Source: Halorubrum sp. PV6
GTDB lineage: Archaea; Halobacteriota; Halobacteria; Halobacteriales; Haloferacaceae
Assembly (NCBI RefSeq): GCF_003990725.2
Contig: NZ_CP030064.1
Span: 1,612,001 to 1,676,000, forward strand
DNA: 64,000 bases
Reading direction: 5' to 3'
Shown here: positions 41,772-53,531 of the stretch, piece after piece
How positions within the stretch are numbered: the stretch's first letter is position 1
Layout of the letters: each line of letters starts with the position of its first letter
Made by a program: the position numbers and the translations under genes
Notes under the pieces: generated by a model
Database searches by the model: none
The model's input: the letters and a program-made list of their open reading frames with translations, nothing else
What the model was told of the DNA's origin: nothing

Positions 41772-42335
41772 CTACTCGTCGACGATTTCGACGCCGAGTC
41801 GCTCCTCTAACGCGCGGACGACGGAGCCGCCGACCCCGGCCGTCGCGGCCCGTCCGTCCTCGACCGCGAAGAGGTCGTCCTCGTCGATCTCCAGTTCCTC
41901 GGCGAGCTGTTCGGTCGTGAGCCCGGCGTCCTGTCGGGCCGCCTCGACGTCGTCGCCGTAGCCGGAGACGAGGTACGGGAGCCGGTCGGACTCGTAGTTG
42001 GTGCCGCCCTCCTCCCAGTGTTTGGAGTCGCCCGTGGCGGAGTCGTACATCTTCGCCTGCTTGCGAGCGATCTCCTTTTTGCGGCTCTCCGTGCCGCCGG
42101 ACCCGGCGCTCGCGCCGCCGGGGCTCCCGCCCGAACTGCCGCCACCGCCGCCGCCGCGGCCGCCCGACCCGCTCGGGGCGTTGCCGGCGTCGTCGTGGGG
42201 GCTACAGGACGAGCAGACGAGGAGCTTCGCTCCGGCGACCGTCGCTCGCTTAAGATCCGTCGTCTCGCGCCCGCAGAGCTCACAGGCGTCGCCGTCGTCG
42301 CCGCCGCCGCCACCGCCCGTCGAGTACTTCGCCAT
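41772..42335 (-). CDS. Multiprotein-bridging factor aMBF1 (TIGR00270 type)
   Basis: 187 residues. N-terminal zinc ribbon (CELCGR and CSSCS, about 18-44), a Gly/Ser-rich linker of about 40 residues, then a helix-turn-helix of the Cro/MBF1 type (GYGDDVEAARQDAGLTTEQLAEELEIDEDDLFAVEDGR). The C-terminal LEERLGVEIVDE is typical. Archaeal MBF1 associates with ribosomes or transcription machinery. The long glycine linker is a haloarchaeal feature. Confidence 0.9.
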   Translation of the reverse strand: MAKYSTGGGGGGDDGDACELCGRETTDLKRATVAGAKLLVCSSCSPHDDAGNAPSGSGGRGGGGGGSSGGSPGGASAGSGGTESRKKEIARKQAKMYDSATGDSKHWEEGGTNYESDRLPYLVSGYGDDVEAARQDAGLTTEQLAEELEIDEDDLFAVEDGRAATAGVGGSVVRALEERLGVEIVDE

Positions 42336-42475
42336 ACCGCATGTGGTGGACCCGGACAGTTAAAAAGTCGTGGAGGGCCGCCGCTCGGTTTCGCAACGAG
42401 GACCGTGCGCGGGGACGGGCTGGCCGCCAGCCGCCGCTCCGCTACCGCCGGCCGCCGCTCCCCGATCCTCGACCG

Positions 42476-43795
42476 TCACTCCGTCTGCGGCCCGAGGTAC
42501 CCCCACGCGAGCAGGCGATCGCCGTCGCCGTCGATCCATCGCTCGCCGATGTCGTCCCGGTAGTAGAGGTTCGGCATCACGATGTCGTCGATCCGGCCGT
42601 ACGCCTGCTCGCGGGCGGCCTGCATCGTCTCACCCTTCCCGGTCGCGACGATCGGCATCCCGCTTTCGCCGGCGACGCGCCACTGGCCGTCCACGTTCTT
42701 GACGTCTTCGAGGTGAATCCCCTCGCGGTGCGCGGTCTCGAACATCACGGCCGCGTTCCGGGAGTTCTCGTCGTACGTCTGCTCGTCGTCGAACGGGAAC
42801 GGCGGCAAGACGACTCGCACGGCGATCTGATACCCGTTGTGAACGGTCACGTCCGGCTCGTTGCCGTGTGCGAGGTCGTAGAAGAATTCGCCAGTGGACG
42901 ACTCGATCGACTCCTCTTGTAGCGCGATGGTCGGGTAGCCAAATCGCGGGGTGAACTCCAGCGGGTAGATCCCGCGTTCGTTGACGATACAGTTGATGTC
43001 GATGCTCCCGACGTACCCCTCGTCGGCGAGCCATCCTTCGACTTTCCCGAGGGTCTCTCCGAAGAGTTTGTTCTGGCCGGCCCAGAACATCGAGGTCCCC
43101 ATCTCGCCGGTCGAGGGACCGATGTTCCCTGGAAACAGCTTCTTGTGCTCGAAGTTGAAGTTGACCTGGTCGATGAACTCCTCGCCGTTGAAGAACCCGC
43201 AGATCGCGATCTCGACGCCCTCGACTTTGCGTTGCAGTTGGAACCCCTTCATCCGATGGCCCCACGCTTTTTTATACGCCTTCAGCACGTCGACGACGTC
43301 GCTCCCGTCGTCTTCGTTCCCGACGTACAGCAAGCGCTTGACGTTCTGGACTTCGCCGAGCGGTTTGATCACGTACGGGGCGGGGTTCGCTTGGACGTGT
43401 TGTATCCCCGCGTCGAAACTGTCGAAGATGTGGTGTTCGACGGTGTTGACGCCGTGGTCTTCGAGGACCTCCATCGCGTAGCCGCGGTCTGCTTCGAGGT
43501 GGTCGGTGTTCGGCGTCCCTCCGACGACGGCGTGCCCCTGTTCGCGGAGTTCCTCGGCGAGGCCTCCGGTCCCGATGTCCGACCCCACCCAGATGTCGTC
43601 GAAGACGACGACGTCGGCCCAGTCGACCTCGGCGCGCCAGTCGTCGGTCTTGGGCACGAACCCGTCACCGATCTCGCGGTCGCTTTCGGCTTCGATGTAG
43701 TACTTCACGTCGTGGCCCTCGCGGTGGACCTGCCACGCGAGGTCGGTGATCAGCGCGGCGTCGGCGGAGACGAACAGGAAGCGAGCGGAGTCCAT
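42476..43795 (-). CDS. ATP-grasp protein, phosphoribosylamine-glycine ligase-like
   Basis: 439 residues from ATG 43795 (an in-frame GTG lies at 43804). An N-terminal Rossmann-like domain (RFLFVSADAALITDLAWQVHREGHDV) precedes an ATP-grasp domain with PYVIKPLGEVQN, EIAICGFFNGEEF, and the metal-binding end SIDINCIVNERGIYPLEFTPRFGYP. The C-terminal region resembles PurD, but the overall match is diverged. PurD activity in purine synthesis is one option, another amide-forming ligase is the other. Confidence 0.75.
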   Translation of the reverse strand: MDSARFLFVSADAALITDLAWQVHREGHDVKYYIEAESDREIGDGFVPKTDDWRAEVDWADVVVFDDIWVGSDIGTGGLAEELREQGHAVVGGTPNTDHLEADRGYAMEVLEDHGVNTVEHHIFDSFDAGIQHVQANPAPYVIKPLGEVQNVKRLLYVGNEDDGSDVVDVLKAYKKAWGHRMKGFQLQRKVEGVEIAICGFFNGEEFIDQVNFNFEHKKLFPGNIGPSTGEMGTSMFWAGQNKLFGETLGKVEGWLADEGYVGSIDINCIVNERGIYPLEFTPRFGYPTIALQEESIESSTGEFFYDLAHGNEPDVTVHNGYQIAVRVVLPPFPFDDEQTYDENSRNAAVMFETAHREGIHLEDVKNVDGQWRVAGESGMPIVATGKGETMQAAREQAYGRIDDIVMPNLYYRDDIGERWIDGDGDRLLAWGYLGPQTE

Positions 43796-43966
43796 GCGTC
43801 CCACTCTAACGCCGGTAACTTAGGTAGTCGGTCCGCGCCACGGCGCCGTCGCGCGGCGTGGTCGCGCCCGCGACCGACCGTCTCCGACGTGAGTCGGCCG
43901 TCTCGGCGCTTCTCTCGGGGAGTCTGGAACACCGGGCGTAACATACCCGGCGGATTTTATAGTGTT

Positions 43967-43980
43967 CAAAAGATATTTTG
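43967..43980. promoter_or_regulatory. Putative operator upstream of katG
   Basis: CAAAA-GATA-TTTTG is a 5-bp inverted repeat with a 4-bp centre in a strongly AT-rich patch about 60 bp ahead of the katG TATA box. The position suits a redox regulator site. No regulator gene is adjacent. Confidence 0.3.
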
Positions 43981-44008
43981 TAAATCGTAAAACGAGAAGT
44001 CGTATTAG

Positions 44009-46231
<2,223 letters not shown>

Positions 46232-46306
46232 GCCCGAAGCCTCCGCGGTGCGATTTTTTGACGCCCAGCGCAACCGACAGCCGCGGCCGTCTCGGTCGCC
46301 GACGAC

Positions 46307-47290
46307 TCACCACACGGGCGCGAGCAGCAGCGCGACCGTGATCGAGATGAAGAGGAGCTTCAACGCGGTGTTGACGGCGATCACCTTCGTCCCGAACTCG
46401 GCGCCCCAGATGCCGTACTGGAAGGGGATCGAGCGCCGGAACGTCGAGACCGCAAACGAGAGGATGCCGCCGATGAGCAGGCTCGCCACGGCGGTCCGAA
46501 CGGTGAAGATTCCCTCGGCCGTGCCGGCCAGCGTCACCGCGCCCGCGGTGGTGTCGAGGGTGAAGACGGCGATCACGGGGACCGCGGCGCCGGGCAGGCC
46601 GAGGACCCCCGTGATCGGCTCGGCGACGCTCGTCAGCGCCTCCACGTCGGCGTTGGTGACGAGCGCGATGACGAGCGTGTAGACGACGGCGAGCCGCGGG
46701 ACGATCCGCCGGAGCGTCTTCCAGGACTTCGTCGCGGCCTCGCTGACGCGCTCGCGGTTCGTCCGGTCGTCGGCGTCCGGACCGGTCGCGTCGACGTCGG
46801 CGAGCGCGGAGCGGTCGACGTTGCGGTCGGAGAGCAGGACGCCGCCGGCGAGGACGCCCGCGACGGTGATCGCCAGCGCGATGCCGGCGCGCGCGGAGAC
46901 GTAGACGACTCCGATCTCGACGCCCAAGATCGGGATCAACACGGGGATGTAGTACGTGAACACGTGCTGGACGAACCCGAAGAACGTGTTTATCGTCACG
47001 GCGACGAGCGTCGCCCGGTCGTCGAGCAGGCCGGCCTCACGGTACTCGGCGAGCGTGGCGTACCCGGCCGTCGTCGACGCCGCGGTCGTGAGGATGGCGG
47101 TGCCGACCTCGTCGGGGAGGTTCGCCGGCCGCGTGAGCCACCCCGCGAGCCCGGCCACGTACCGGACCAACCCGAAGGCGATGGCGACGTTGGCGGCGAA
47201 GACGCCGGCCGCGATGAACGCCGCGATCCGGGTCAGTCGCGGGGCGACCTCGACGAGCACCGCGACGAGTTCGGCGACGACCGATTGCAC
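46307..47290 (-). CDS. Nucleoside-recognition (Gate) domain membrane protein
   Basis: 327 residues with about eight hydrophobic segments and two Gate-type halves: PDEVGTAILTTAASTTAGYATLAEYREAGLL with FFGFVQHVFTYYIPVLIPILG in the first, and GLPGAAVPVIAVFTLDTTAGAVTLAGT in the second. A hydrophilic loop (about 150-180) separates them. Transport substrate unknown; the family name does not prove nucleoside transport. It converges with katG. Confidence 0.85.
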   Translation of the reverse strand: MQSVVAELVAVLVEVAPRLTRIAAFIAAGVFAANVAIAFGLVRYVAGLAGWLTRPANLPDEVGTAILTTAASTTAGYATLAEYREAGLLDDRATLVAVTINTFFGFVQHVFTYYIPVLIPILGVEIGVVYVSARAGIALAITVAGVLAGGVLLSDRNVDRSALADVDATGPDADDRTNRERVSEAATKSWKTLRRIVPRLAVVYTLVIALVTNADVEALTSVAEPITGVLGLPGAAVPVIAVFTLDTTAGAVTLAGTAEGIFTVRTAVASLLIGGILSFAVSTFRRSIPFQYGIWGAEFGTKVIAVNTALKLLFISITVALLLAPVW

Positions 47291-47410
47291 GATCCCCCCT
47301 ACTCGGTCGGCGACCTAATGCGCATCGAAACGAGCGACCGGACGCGGGCGGATTCCGCGTCGCCGAAGCGCCGCGGGGGGCTTATGAGACCCCCGGCCGA
47401 ACGCCCGGTG

Positions 47411-48307
47411 ATGGCACCCTCCGAAGACGACATCTCGATCGAGGAAAAGCGCGTGTACGCCGGGACGGCGGGCCGCACCGACGCGTACGTCGCCACCGAG
47501 AGCGGCGTCGTCAGGGTGGCGCTCTCGGCCGACAAGATCGGCGCGTTCGACATGGTCGCGCGCGACGAGGCCCGCGACGCCGCGGTCCTCCCGCGGCGAG
47601 ACGCCCCGGACATCCTCGGGGTCGCGACCGCCGAGGGCCTCCGAATCGCGCCCGTCGGCGACGAACTCGCCTTCGAGACGGTCGCCGTCGAGCCGGTCGG
47701 CTCCGACCCGCTCGTCGCGGTCGGGGTCGATCGCGGCGCGTTCCTCGTCGCCCGCGAGACCGGCGAAATCGACCGCATCGAACTCGGTGACGGGGACAGT
47801 GAACCGACGGGCGCCTCGGTCGGGACCGTGCCGGAACCCAGCGCGATAGACGGCCCCCTCGTCGCCGCCGGCGACGGCATTTATCAGGTCACCGGGGCCG
47901 ACCGCGCCGAACTCGACGCCGTGGGGCTCGACGACGCCCGCGACGTGGCCGGCACGGGCATGCCGCTCGCGGCGACCGGAGCCGGCGTCTACTGGCTGGG
48001 GAACGGCTGGATGACGGCGCTCTCGGGCGACGCGAACGCGGTCGCCGCCGACGGCGACGGACACGCGATGGCGGTCGTCGACGGCGACCTGTTCGTCCAC
48101 GGCGACGGCGACGACTGGGACGAAGCGACGTGGACCGTCGCGGACCTCCCGGTCGCGGAGACGCCGGTCGCGCTCGGCTACGGGCCGGGCGTCTCCGTGG
48201 CGGTGACCGACGCCGGCACGCTCTGTGTCGACGCCGGCGACGGCTGGCGGCATCAGGTCGTCGGCGTGCGCGGGGTGGCGGGCGTCGCGCTCGCGACGGT
48301 GGAGTGA
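47411..48307 (+). CDS. HVO_0234-family beta-propeller protein
   Basis: 298 residues from ATG 47411; the frame runs far upstream but as a shadow of the Gate gene. Repeating short beta units such as TESGVVRVALSADKIG, ATAEGLRIAPVGD and VAAGDGIYQVTGA end in small-residue turns, as in propellers. This matches the haloarchaea-specific family I know as HVO_0234-like. No signal peptide, so cytoplasmic. Function unknown. Confidence 0.8.
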   Translation: MAPSEDDISIEEKRVYAGTAGRTDAYVATESGVVRVALSADKIGAFDMVARDEARDAAVLPRRDAPDILGVATAEGLRIAPVGDELAFETVAVEPVGSDPLVAVGVDRGAFLVARETGEIDRIELGDGDSEPTGASVGTVPEPSAIDGPLVAAGDGIYQVTGADRAELDAVGLDDARDVAGTGMPLAATGAGVYWLGNGWMTALSGDANAVAADGDGHAMAVVDGDLFVHGDGDDWDEATWTVADLPVAETPVALGYGPGVSVAVTDAGTLCVDAGDGWRHQVVGVRGVAGVALATVE

Positions 48308-48354
48308 CGGCCGTCGCTTATAAACACGTCACGGCCCGAAACCGGAGTCTCGCC

Positions 48355-49305
48355 TTACGCGCCCGGCAGTTCGATCGCCTCGCCGTCGACGTAGACGGTC
48401 GGGTCCCGGAGGATGCCGTCGAGGTGGACCGGGGCGTCGGTGTCGCCGCCGATGCCGGCGTTGTCGCCGATGGCGATGTGGACCGTCCCGGCCGCCTTCT
48501 CGTCTAAGAGGACGGAGCCGACCAGCTCCTCGACGCCGACGTTGGTCCCGATTCCCAGCTCCGCGAGGTTGTACGCGGCGTCGCCGACCGACGCCGCGGC
48601 GGTCGCCAACTCCTCGCGTACCGCCTCGTCGCTGACCGACGTGACGAGACCGTCGTCGACCTCGAACGCGAGTGCTTCGCCCTCTCCGAGCAGGCCGTGG
48701 GGCATCATCGTCCCGTCGACGACGTAGGTGCCGGTGGCGCTCTCCGGGGCGATGAACACCTCGCCGGCGGGGAGATTCGAGAAGTCGCCGGGGGCGTGGA
48801 CCATCCCGGTGTCGGCGAGCCACTCGCGGTCGCCGAGTTCGAACGTGATGTCGGTGCCCGCGGGCGACGTGACCCGTATCTCGTCGGCGTCGCCGACCGC
48901 CGCGAGCGCGTCGTCGCAGGCGTCGTCGATGGCGGCGTAGTCGGCGTCGAGCCCGGTGGTGAACACGGACTCGGTGATGCCGGGCAGCGTCGCCCCGCGC
49001 GCCCCGGCGTCGCAGGCGCGCCCGCGAGCGCGGGTGTGACTCAGGCTCTTCGTCGTCGGCGCGAGGAACGCGTCGCTCGCTTCCATCGCGGCCGCCACCG
49101 GCGCGGGGGGTTCGGTGCCGTGCTGGTCGGCCGGCGGGTAGCGGAGTATCGTCGCGTCCGCCGTGACGGCGCTGGCGGCCTCGTACAGCGCCTCGCCGAT
49201 TGGCTCGCGCTTGTCGTCGGTGACGACGACCACGGACTCTCCCGGCGAAACGTCAAGGCACTGTTCGACGGCGGTTTCGGCCGCGGCGGTGAGGTCGCTC
49301 GGCAT
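48355..49305 (-). CDS. Aminopeptidase-like protein (M29-related family)
   Basis: 316 residues from ATG 49305. Motifs of the M29-related archaeal group: VSPGESVVVVTDDKREPIGEALYEAA, APTTKSLSHTRARGRACDAGARGATLPG, NLPAGEVFIAPES, ELGIGTNVGVEELVGSVLLDEKAAGTVHIAIGDN. The residues around NLPAGEVF, LDEK and the HIAIGDN segment correspond to the metal-site region. Length is shorter than bacterial M29 (about 410). Peptidase activity is inferred. Confidence 0.75.
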   Translation of the reverse strand: MPSDLTAAAETAVEQCLDVSPGESVVVVTDDKREPIGEALYEAASAVTADATILRYPPADQHGTEPPAPVAAAMEASDAFLAPTTKSLSHTRARGRACDAGARGATLPGITESVFTTGLDADYAAIDDACDDALAAVGDADEIRVTSPAGTDITFELGDREWLADTGMVHAPGDFSNLPAGEVFIAPESATGTYVVDGTMMPHGLLGEGEALAFEVDDGLVTSVSDEAVREELATAAASVGDAAYNLAELGIGTNVGVEELVGSVLLDEKAAGTVHIAIGDNAGIGGDTDAPVHLDGILRDPTVYVDGEAIELPGA

Positions 49306-49408
49306 ACGAGTCGATCCGCGACGCCCGGCGTTAGTCCTTCGCATCGCCGGTTATTTACTCTATTTCGGAACTCAGTTTCACGCCCACTGCGGGCGAATTA
49401 ACCGACCG

Positions 49409-49429
49409 ATTACTCTCCGCGTAGTTAAT
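49409..49429. promoter_or_regulatory. Near-palindrome upstream of gapB
   Basis: ATTACT and AGTTAAT arms separated by eight bases, about 25 bp upstream of the gapB TATA box. It resembles the TrmB-type TACT-spacer-GAGTA layout loosely, not exactly. Candidate operator only. Confidence 0.3.
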
Positions 49430-49449
49430 TTCTTGTTGCATCTCTCGAA

Positions 49450-49461
49450 ACAATTATACCC
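49450..49461 (+). promoter_or_regulatory. TATA box of gapB
   Basis: ACAATTATACCC centred about 27 bp before ATG 49483; predicts a leaderless transcript. Confidence 0.6.
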
Positions 49462-49482
49462 CCTGCCGAGCGACCGACACCC

Positions 49483-50556
49483 ATGATACGCGTGGGCGTC
49501 AACGGCTACGGGACGATCGGGAAACGCGTCGCGGACGCGGTCGCGGCCCAGTCCGACATGGAACTCGTCGGCGTGACGAAGACGAGCCCCGACTACGGCG
49601 CCGAGACCGCCGTCCGGCGCGGCTACGATCTGTACGCCGCCACGGGAGACCGGCCGGCCGCGTTCGCGGACGCCGGCTTCGAGATCGCCGGGTCGCTCGG
49701 CGACCTGCTCGACGCCGTCGACCTGGTGGTCGACTGCGCGCCTGCCGGGATCGGCGAGCGCAACCGACCGACCTACGAGGCGCACGACACGCCCGCGATC
49801 TACCAGGGCGGCGAGGACGGCGACATCGCCGACGCGTCGTTCAACGCCCGTGCGAGCGAACCGCTCGACGACCGCGACGACCTGGAGTCGCTTCGCGTCG
49901 TCTCCTGTAACACGACCGGGCTCTCGCGGCTGCTCGCGCCCCTCGACGAGACGTACGGCGTCGAGAAGGCGCGGGTGACGCTCGTCCGTCGCGGCGGGGA
50001 CCCGAGCGAGACGGACCGCGGACCGATCAACGACGTGGTCCCGGACCCCGCGACGGTCCCCTCACACCACGGCCCGGACGTGAACACGATCCTCCCGAGC
50101 GTCGACGTCGACACGGCCGCCCTGCGGGCGCCGGTCACCGGCATGCACACCCACAGCGTCAACGTCACCCTCGAAGCGGCCCCCGACACGGCGGCGGTCC
50201 GGGACCTGCTCCGCGGCGAGTCGCGGCTGTTCCTGATCCCCGAGCGCGCCGGTCTCGACGGCGCGGGCGCCCTGAAAGACTACGCGGCCGACATCGGTCG
50301 CGGCCGCGGCGACCTCTGGGAGAACTGCATCTGGGAGGAGTCGATAAGCGTCGAGGGGCGGGACCTGTACCTGTTCCAGAACGTCCACCAGGAGGCGGAC
50401 GTCGTCCCGGAGAACGTCGACGCTATCCGCGAACTCGCGAGCGACGCGTCTCGCGAGGAGTCGATGGCGCGGACGGACGAGGCGCTCGGGGTCGGACTCG
50501 ACAGTTTACTGTCCGGGCAGGGGCCGTCGCCCGACCAGATCGTCGCCGACGACTGA
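49483..50556 (+). CDS. gapB: Type II glyceraldehyde-3-phosphate dehydrogenase
   Basis: 357 residues. NAD(P)-binding [17 protein letters not shown] (4-20) and catalytic Cys142 in SCNTTGLSR are those of archaeal type [20 protein letters not shown] and [12 protein letters not shown] follow the family pattern. In haloarchaea this isozyme serves gluconeogenesis, with a separate type I enzyme for glycolysis. It has its own AT-rich promoter. Confidence 0.95.
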   Translation: MIRVGVNGYGTIGKRVADAVAAQSDMELVGVTKTSPDYGAETAVRRGYDLYAATGDRPAAFADAGFEIAGSLGDLLDAVDLVVDCAPAGIGERNRPTYEAHDTPAIYQGGEDGDIADASFNARASEPLDDRDDLESLRVVSCNTTGLSRLLAPLDETYGVEKARVTLVRRGGDPSETDRGPINDVVPDPATVPSHHGPDVNTILPSVDVDTAALRAPVTGMHTHSVNVTLEAAPDTAAVRDLLRGESRLFLIPERAGLDGAGALKDYAADIGRGRGDLWENCIWEESISVEGRDLYLFQNVHQEADVVPENVDAIRELASDASREESMARTDEALGVGLDSLLSGQGPSPDQIVADD

Positions 50557-50655
50557 CCGAGGTCCCCGAGCGCCGTCGCCGTCGCTCGGCGTGCATTTAT
50601 AAGCGAACGCTCCGGGGGAGCGGGCGTTCGACGCGGACGCCACCGCCGAGAGCGC

Positions 50656-50832
50656 TCACTCCGTCGGCGTCGTCACGAGGAACGTCCGCCCGCCGCGGCG
50701 TTCGAGGTGGACCTCGCTGCCACGCACGCGGTTTCGTCGCACGCGCTCGGTGATCCGGTCGGTTCGACAGTCGGTCACGTCGACGCGCGTCGCCGTCGCG
50801 TACTGCGGTCGATCGCGGCTTATCGCGCTCAT
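50656..50832 (-). CDS. Small hypothetical protein (58 aa)
   Basis: 58 residues from ATG 50832; an out-of-frame ATG at 50836 overlaps. The product MSAISRDRPQYATATRVDVT ends TFLVTTPTE and is rich in Arg and Thr with alternating beta-type pattern. GGTTATAGG on the minus strand about 26 bp upstream acts as TATA box. No family recognised. Confidence 0.5.
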   Translation of the reverse strand: MSAISRDRPQYATATRVDVTDCRTDRITERVRRNRVRGSEVHLERRGGRTFLVTTPTE

Positions 50833-50955
50833 ACATCGATAGAGGGGCGAAGCGCTCCTATAACCGAGCCATCCGCGGAGTGAAACTGAAAGTAAAGGAG
50901 AGCGGCCCGCACGGCGGAAGATCCCCTCGGCGCACCGACCGCTCACGGGCGACGG

Positions 50956-51255
50956 CTACCGCCTGAGCCCCGGCTGCTCGTCGCCCTCGACGAACCGCAC
51001 GGTGAACTCGTCGTAGCCGCCGTACGCGACGTCGAGCGCGCCCAGCCACCAGTTCCAGCGGTCGACGAGCGAGGAGTCGTCCGGCGCGTCGCCAAGGTGC
51101 TTGATCACGCCGGGGACCGTGAGCCCGTGGCCGCGGTCTCGGGAGGGGCGGCCGGAATCCGCCAGGTCGCGGGCCGCCCGAGCGACCGCCCGGCGCTCGG
51201 GTTCGGTCCCGCCGAACTCCGACTTGAGGGCCGTCTCCAGACGTTGTGAGTCCAT
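50956..51255 (-). CDS. Conserved hypothetical protein (99 aa)
   Basis: 99 residues from ATG 51255. Helical N-terminus (LETALKSEFGGTEPERRAVARAARDLADSG), then RGHGLTVPGVIKHLGDAPDDSSLVDRWNWWLGALDVAYGGY, ending FTVRFVEGDEQPGLRR. The tryptophan-rich middle looks conserved. Minus-strand CATATAC about 24 bp upstream is the TATA box. Haloarchaeal family of unknown function. Confidence 0.65.
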   Translation of the reverse strand: MDSQRLETALKSEFGGTEPERRAVARAARDLADSGRPSRDRGHGLTVPGVIKHLGDAPDDSSLVDRWNWWLGALDVAYGGYDEFTVRFVEGDEQPGLRR

Positions 51256-51320
51256 ATTCGTGCTACGGGCCCACGGTATATGAGTCGCGTGGTAGGGTCT
51301 AACACGTCCGGTGTCGACGG

Positions 51321-52352
51321 TCACAGCCGGGCCGCCAAGGCGAGAAAGAGGAGGCTAAACGGTGCCGTCAACAGCGCCAGCGCCGCTCCAGCGGCCCCCT
51401 CGCCGGCAGCGACGGCCAGGAGGAGGCCGACGACGAGCGAGAACGACCCGACGACCGCCAGCGTGAGCCGTTCCGGAACGCTGGCTCGGTCCGGGCCGTC
51501 GCTGCGTTCGAGCACCCAGTCGAGCCGTCGGTCGACCGCGTCGGCGCGGTCGGTCGGGACGAACAGCCACGGCGTCGAGCGGTACCACGCGTTTCCGCGG
51601 TACGCGAGGAGGAAGACGGTGGTCCACGGGAGGTCGAGTCGCCGCGTTCGGACCACCGAGCCGAGGTCGTCGGTTTGGGTCCGGTCGTGGCTCAGTCGCG
51701 TCCGCGCTATCGACTCGGCGGCCGGGTCGAGTCGCAGTTCGGTGCCCCGCGACCCTGCGAGGAACGGGAAGAGCGTGGCGAACGCGAAGAGCAGCGGGGC
51801 GAGCCCGGAGAACAGCGACAGCGTGGCCGAGAACGCTTCAGACGCGATCGCCGCCGCCGGCACGGCGAGGACGGCTCCCGCCCCGGCGAGCGCCCAACCG
51901 AGCCGGAGCCCAGAGAGATCGAACGAGTAGTCGCCGAACTGCGAACGCAACTCGCTGCGCCGTTCCGGGGAGGTCTGATCGTACGCCACGATCCAGTACA
52001 GCAGCGACACCGGGCCACCGACGAGGAGGAGGACGAGCAGCGCCCACGTCGACGCCGGCGGGCCGCCACCTCCAAACAGGGAGGCACCGCCCCCGAGCAC
52101 CGAGGCGGCGACGCCGGCGGCGATAAAAAGCAGCGCCGCGAGGACGAGCCCGGCGACGGTCACGCTCGCACCGAGCGCGAGCGATCGCAGGCGCTCGAAC
52201 CGCACCGGTCCCCACTCGACCGGGGCGTGTTCGGAGTCGGCGGCGTCACTGTTGGCGGTCGCTGACGCGGCGGCGTCGCTGTCGACGGCGTCGGTCGCGC
52301 GGTCGGCCGAAACCTGCGTCTCACCGGGCGGGCGACCGGATTTGGAGGGCAC
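51321..52352 (-). CDS. Hypothetical multi-spanning membrane protein
   Basis: 343 residues. An Asp/Ala/Ser-rich N-terminus of about 45 residues, two hydrophobic segments (about 58-88 and 103-122), two more around 152-200, a soluble stretch with LRLDPAAESIARTRLSHDRTQ, and a C-terminal hydrophobic pair (about 300-343). No catalytic motif. It may have a PH-like domain between the membrane pairs, judging by alternating hydrophobic residues. Function unknown. Confidence 0.7.
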   Translation of the reverse strand: MPSKSGRPPGETQVSADRATDAVDSDAAASATANSDAADSEHAPVEWGPVRFERLRSLALGASVTVAGLVLAALLFIAAGVAASVLGGGASLFGGGGPPASTWALLVLLLVGGPVSLLYWIVAYDQTSPERRSELRSQFGDYSFDLSGLRLGWALAGAGAVLAVPAAAIASEAFSATLSLFSGLAPLLFAFATLFPFLAGSRGTELRLDPAAESIARTRLSHDRTQTDDLGSVVRTRRLDLPWTTVFLLAYRGNAWYRSTPWLFVPTDRADAVDRRLDWVLERSDGPDRASVPERLTLAVVGSFSLVVGLLLAVAAGEGAAGAALALLTAPFSLLFLALAARL

Positions 52353-52452
52353 GAGCGGGCTTGGACCGCCGGTTACTTAAATATCGTTCGTCCGCAGCGC
52401 CCGAGACGCACGGCGCGTCCCGAGCGCGGCCGTGTGGGTCGCTACCGGCGCG

Positions 52453-52926
52453 TTACGCCGACTGCGCCGCGTCGAGGACCGCCTCGTAGTCGGGCTCGTT
52501 CGTCGGGTCGTCGGCGACCCAGTCGAAGACGACCTCGCCGTCGTCGTCGATGACGAACACGGCTCGGTTGGCGATGCCGTGGAGTCCCAGGTCCGCGATG
52601 TCGATCTCGAGGTCGTACGCGCGGATCGCGTCACCAGCCATGTCGCTCACGAGGTCGAACTCGATACCGTGTTCCTCGCGGAACGCGCCCTGCGAGAACG
52701 GCGAGTCGGCGCTGACGCCGTACACCGTGGCGCCGGCCTCGTCGAAGGCGTCGGCGTGGTCTTGGAACGCCACCATCTCGTTCGTGCAGGGGGGCGTAAA
52801 GGCGCCAGGGAAGAAGGCCAAGACGACCGGGCCGTCGCCGACCGCTTCGGCGAGATCGAACGGTTCGTGGTCGCTCGTTCCGACTGTCGCGGTGAACATG
52901 GGTGCGGCGTCGCCTGTGGATACCAT
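52453..52926 (-). CDS. Peroxiredoxin, 1-Cys type
   Basis: 157 residues, AhpC/TSA fold. The peroxidatic motif is FFPGAFTPPCTNEM with Cys47, and it is the only cysteine in the protein, so a resolving thiol must come from elsewhere. The FTPPCTNEM form belongs to the archaeal AhpE/Bcp-like group. Reduces hydrogen or organic peroxides. Together with katG it gives the window two peroxide-removing enzymes, each with a separate promoter. Confidence 0.9.
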   Translation of the reverse strand: MVSTGDAAPMFTATVGTSDHEPFDLAEAVGDGPVVLAFFPGAFTPPCTNEMVAFQDHADAFDEAGATVYGVSADSPFSQGAFREEHGIEFDLVSDMAGDAIRAYDLEIDIADLGLHGIANRAVFVIDDDGEVVFDWVADDPTNEPDYEAVLDAAQSA

Positions 52927-53027
52927 CGCTCACCAATAGGGCCGATTCAGGCAAAAGCCTTGTCGCGACCCCGGTCAGTGCCGGTATCGAGGCCGGGAAC
53001 CTCTCGCCGGGCCGGTCAGCCCGCACG

Positions 53028-53531
53028 CTACGATCGGTCGAGGTACTCCTGTTGGATCGCGACGATTTCGGCGGAGTCGTCACACGCCGCGTACCGGCGG
53101 AGCGGCTCCTCGTTGAGTTCTAGGAACGTCTCTCCCCAGGTGAACTTCGCCATGATCCGTTCGGCGTGGTCGAGGTCGCCGAGGATGGCGAGCGCGGCCG
53201 CGAACGCCTCGACGGTCGTGAGCTGCATCGGTCGACCGAAGTTCACCGGGTTGCCGGCGACGAGGTACGGCAGCGCGCGGTGCTCGCCGGGCAGCGAGAA
53301 CGTCTTTTCGCCCGCCGACTCCCACGAGCAGTCGAGCGCGACGAGGGCCGTCTCCGCGGCGCGGTCGGCGTCGGCCGGCGAGAGCGCGCGCTCGGCGTGC
53401 GGGTTCAAGACGACGCCGTAGGGCGTGGCCCGGTCGGAGCGGTGCAACTCCGCGAGGTCGAACCGCGCGAGCTTCCGGGCCGTACACTTGTCTGGGTCGT
53501 CGTCGCCCTCGTACCGGACGTGTAAGTCCAC
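53028..53531 (-). CDS. tsr3: rRNA aminocarboxypropyltransferase Tsr3
   Basis: 167 residues from GTG 53531, chosen because [24 protein letters not shown] is the Tsr3 N-terminus and a TATA-like TCTTATCA lies about 26 bp upstream on this strand. Conserved [55 protein letters not shown] and [19 protein letters not shown] follow. It transfers the 3-amino-3-carboxypropyl group from S-adenosylmethionine onto N1-methylpseudouridine of small-subunit rRNA. Confidence 0.93.
   Translation of the reverse strand: MDLHVRYEGDDDPDKCTARKLARFDLAELHRSDRATPYGVVLNPHAERALSPADADRAAETALVALDCSWESAGEKTFSLPGEHRALPYLVAGNPVNFGRPMQLTTVEAFAAALAILGDLDHAERIMAKFTWGETFLELNEEPLRRYAACDDSAEIVAIQQEYLDRS

Noticed and set aside
46964-47410. 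N-terminal extension of the beta-propeller gene
   Set aside because: It is antisense to the Gate-domain gene and charge-biased; ATG 47411 is a better start.
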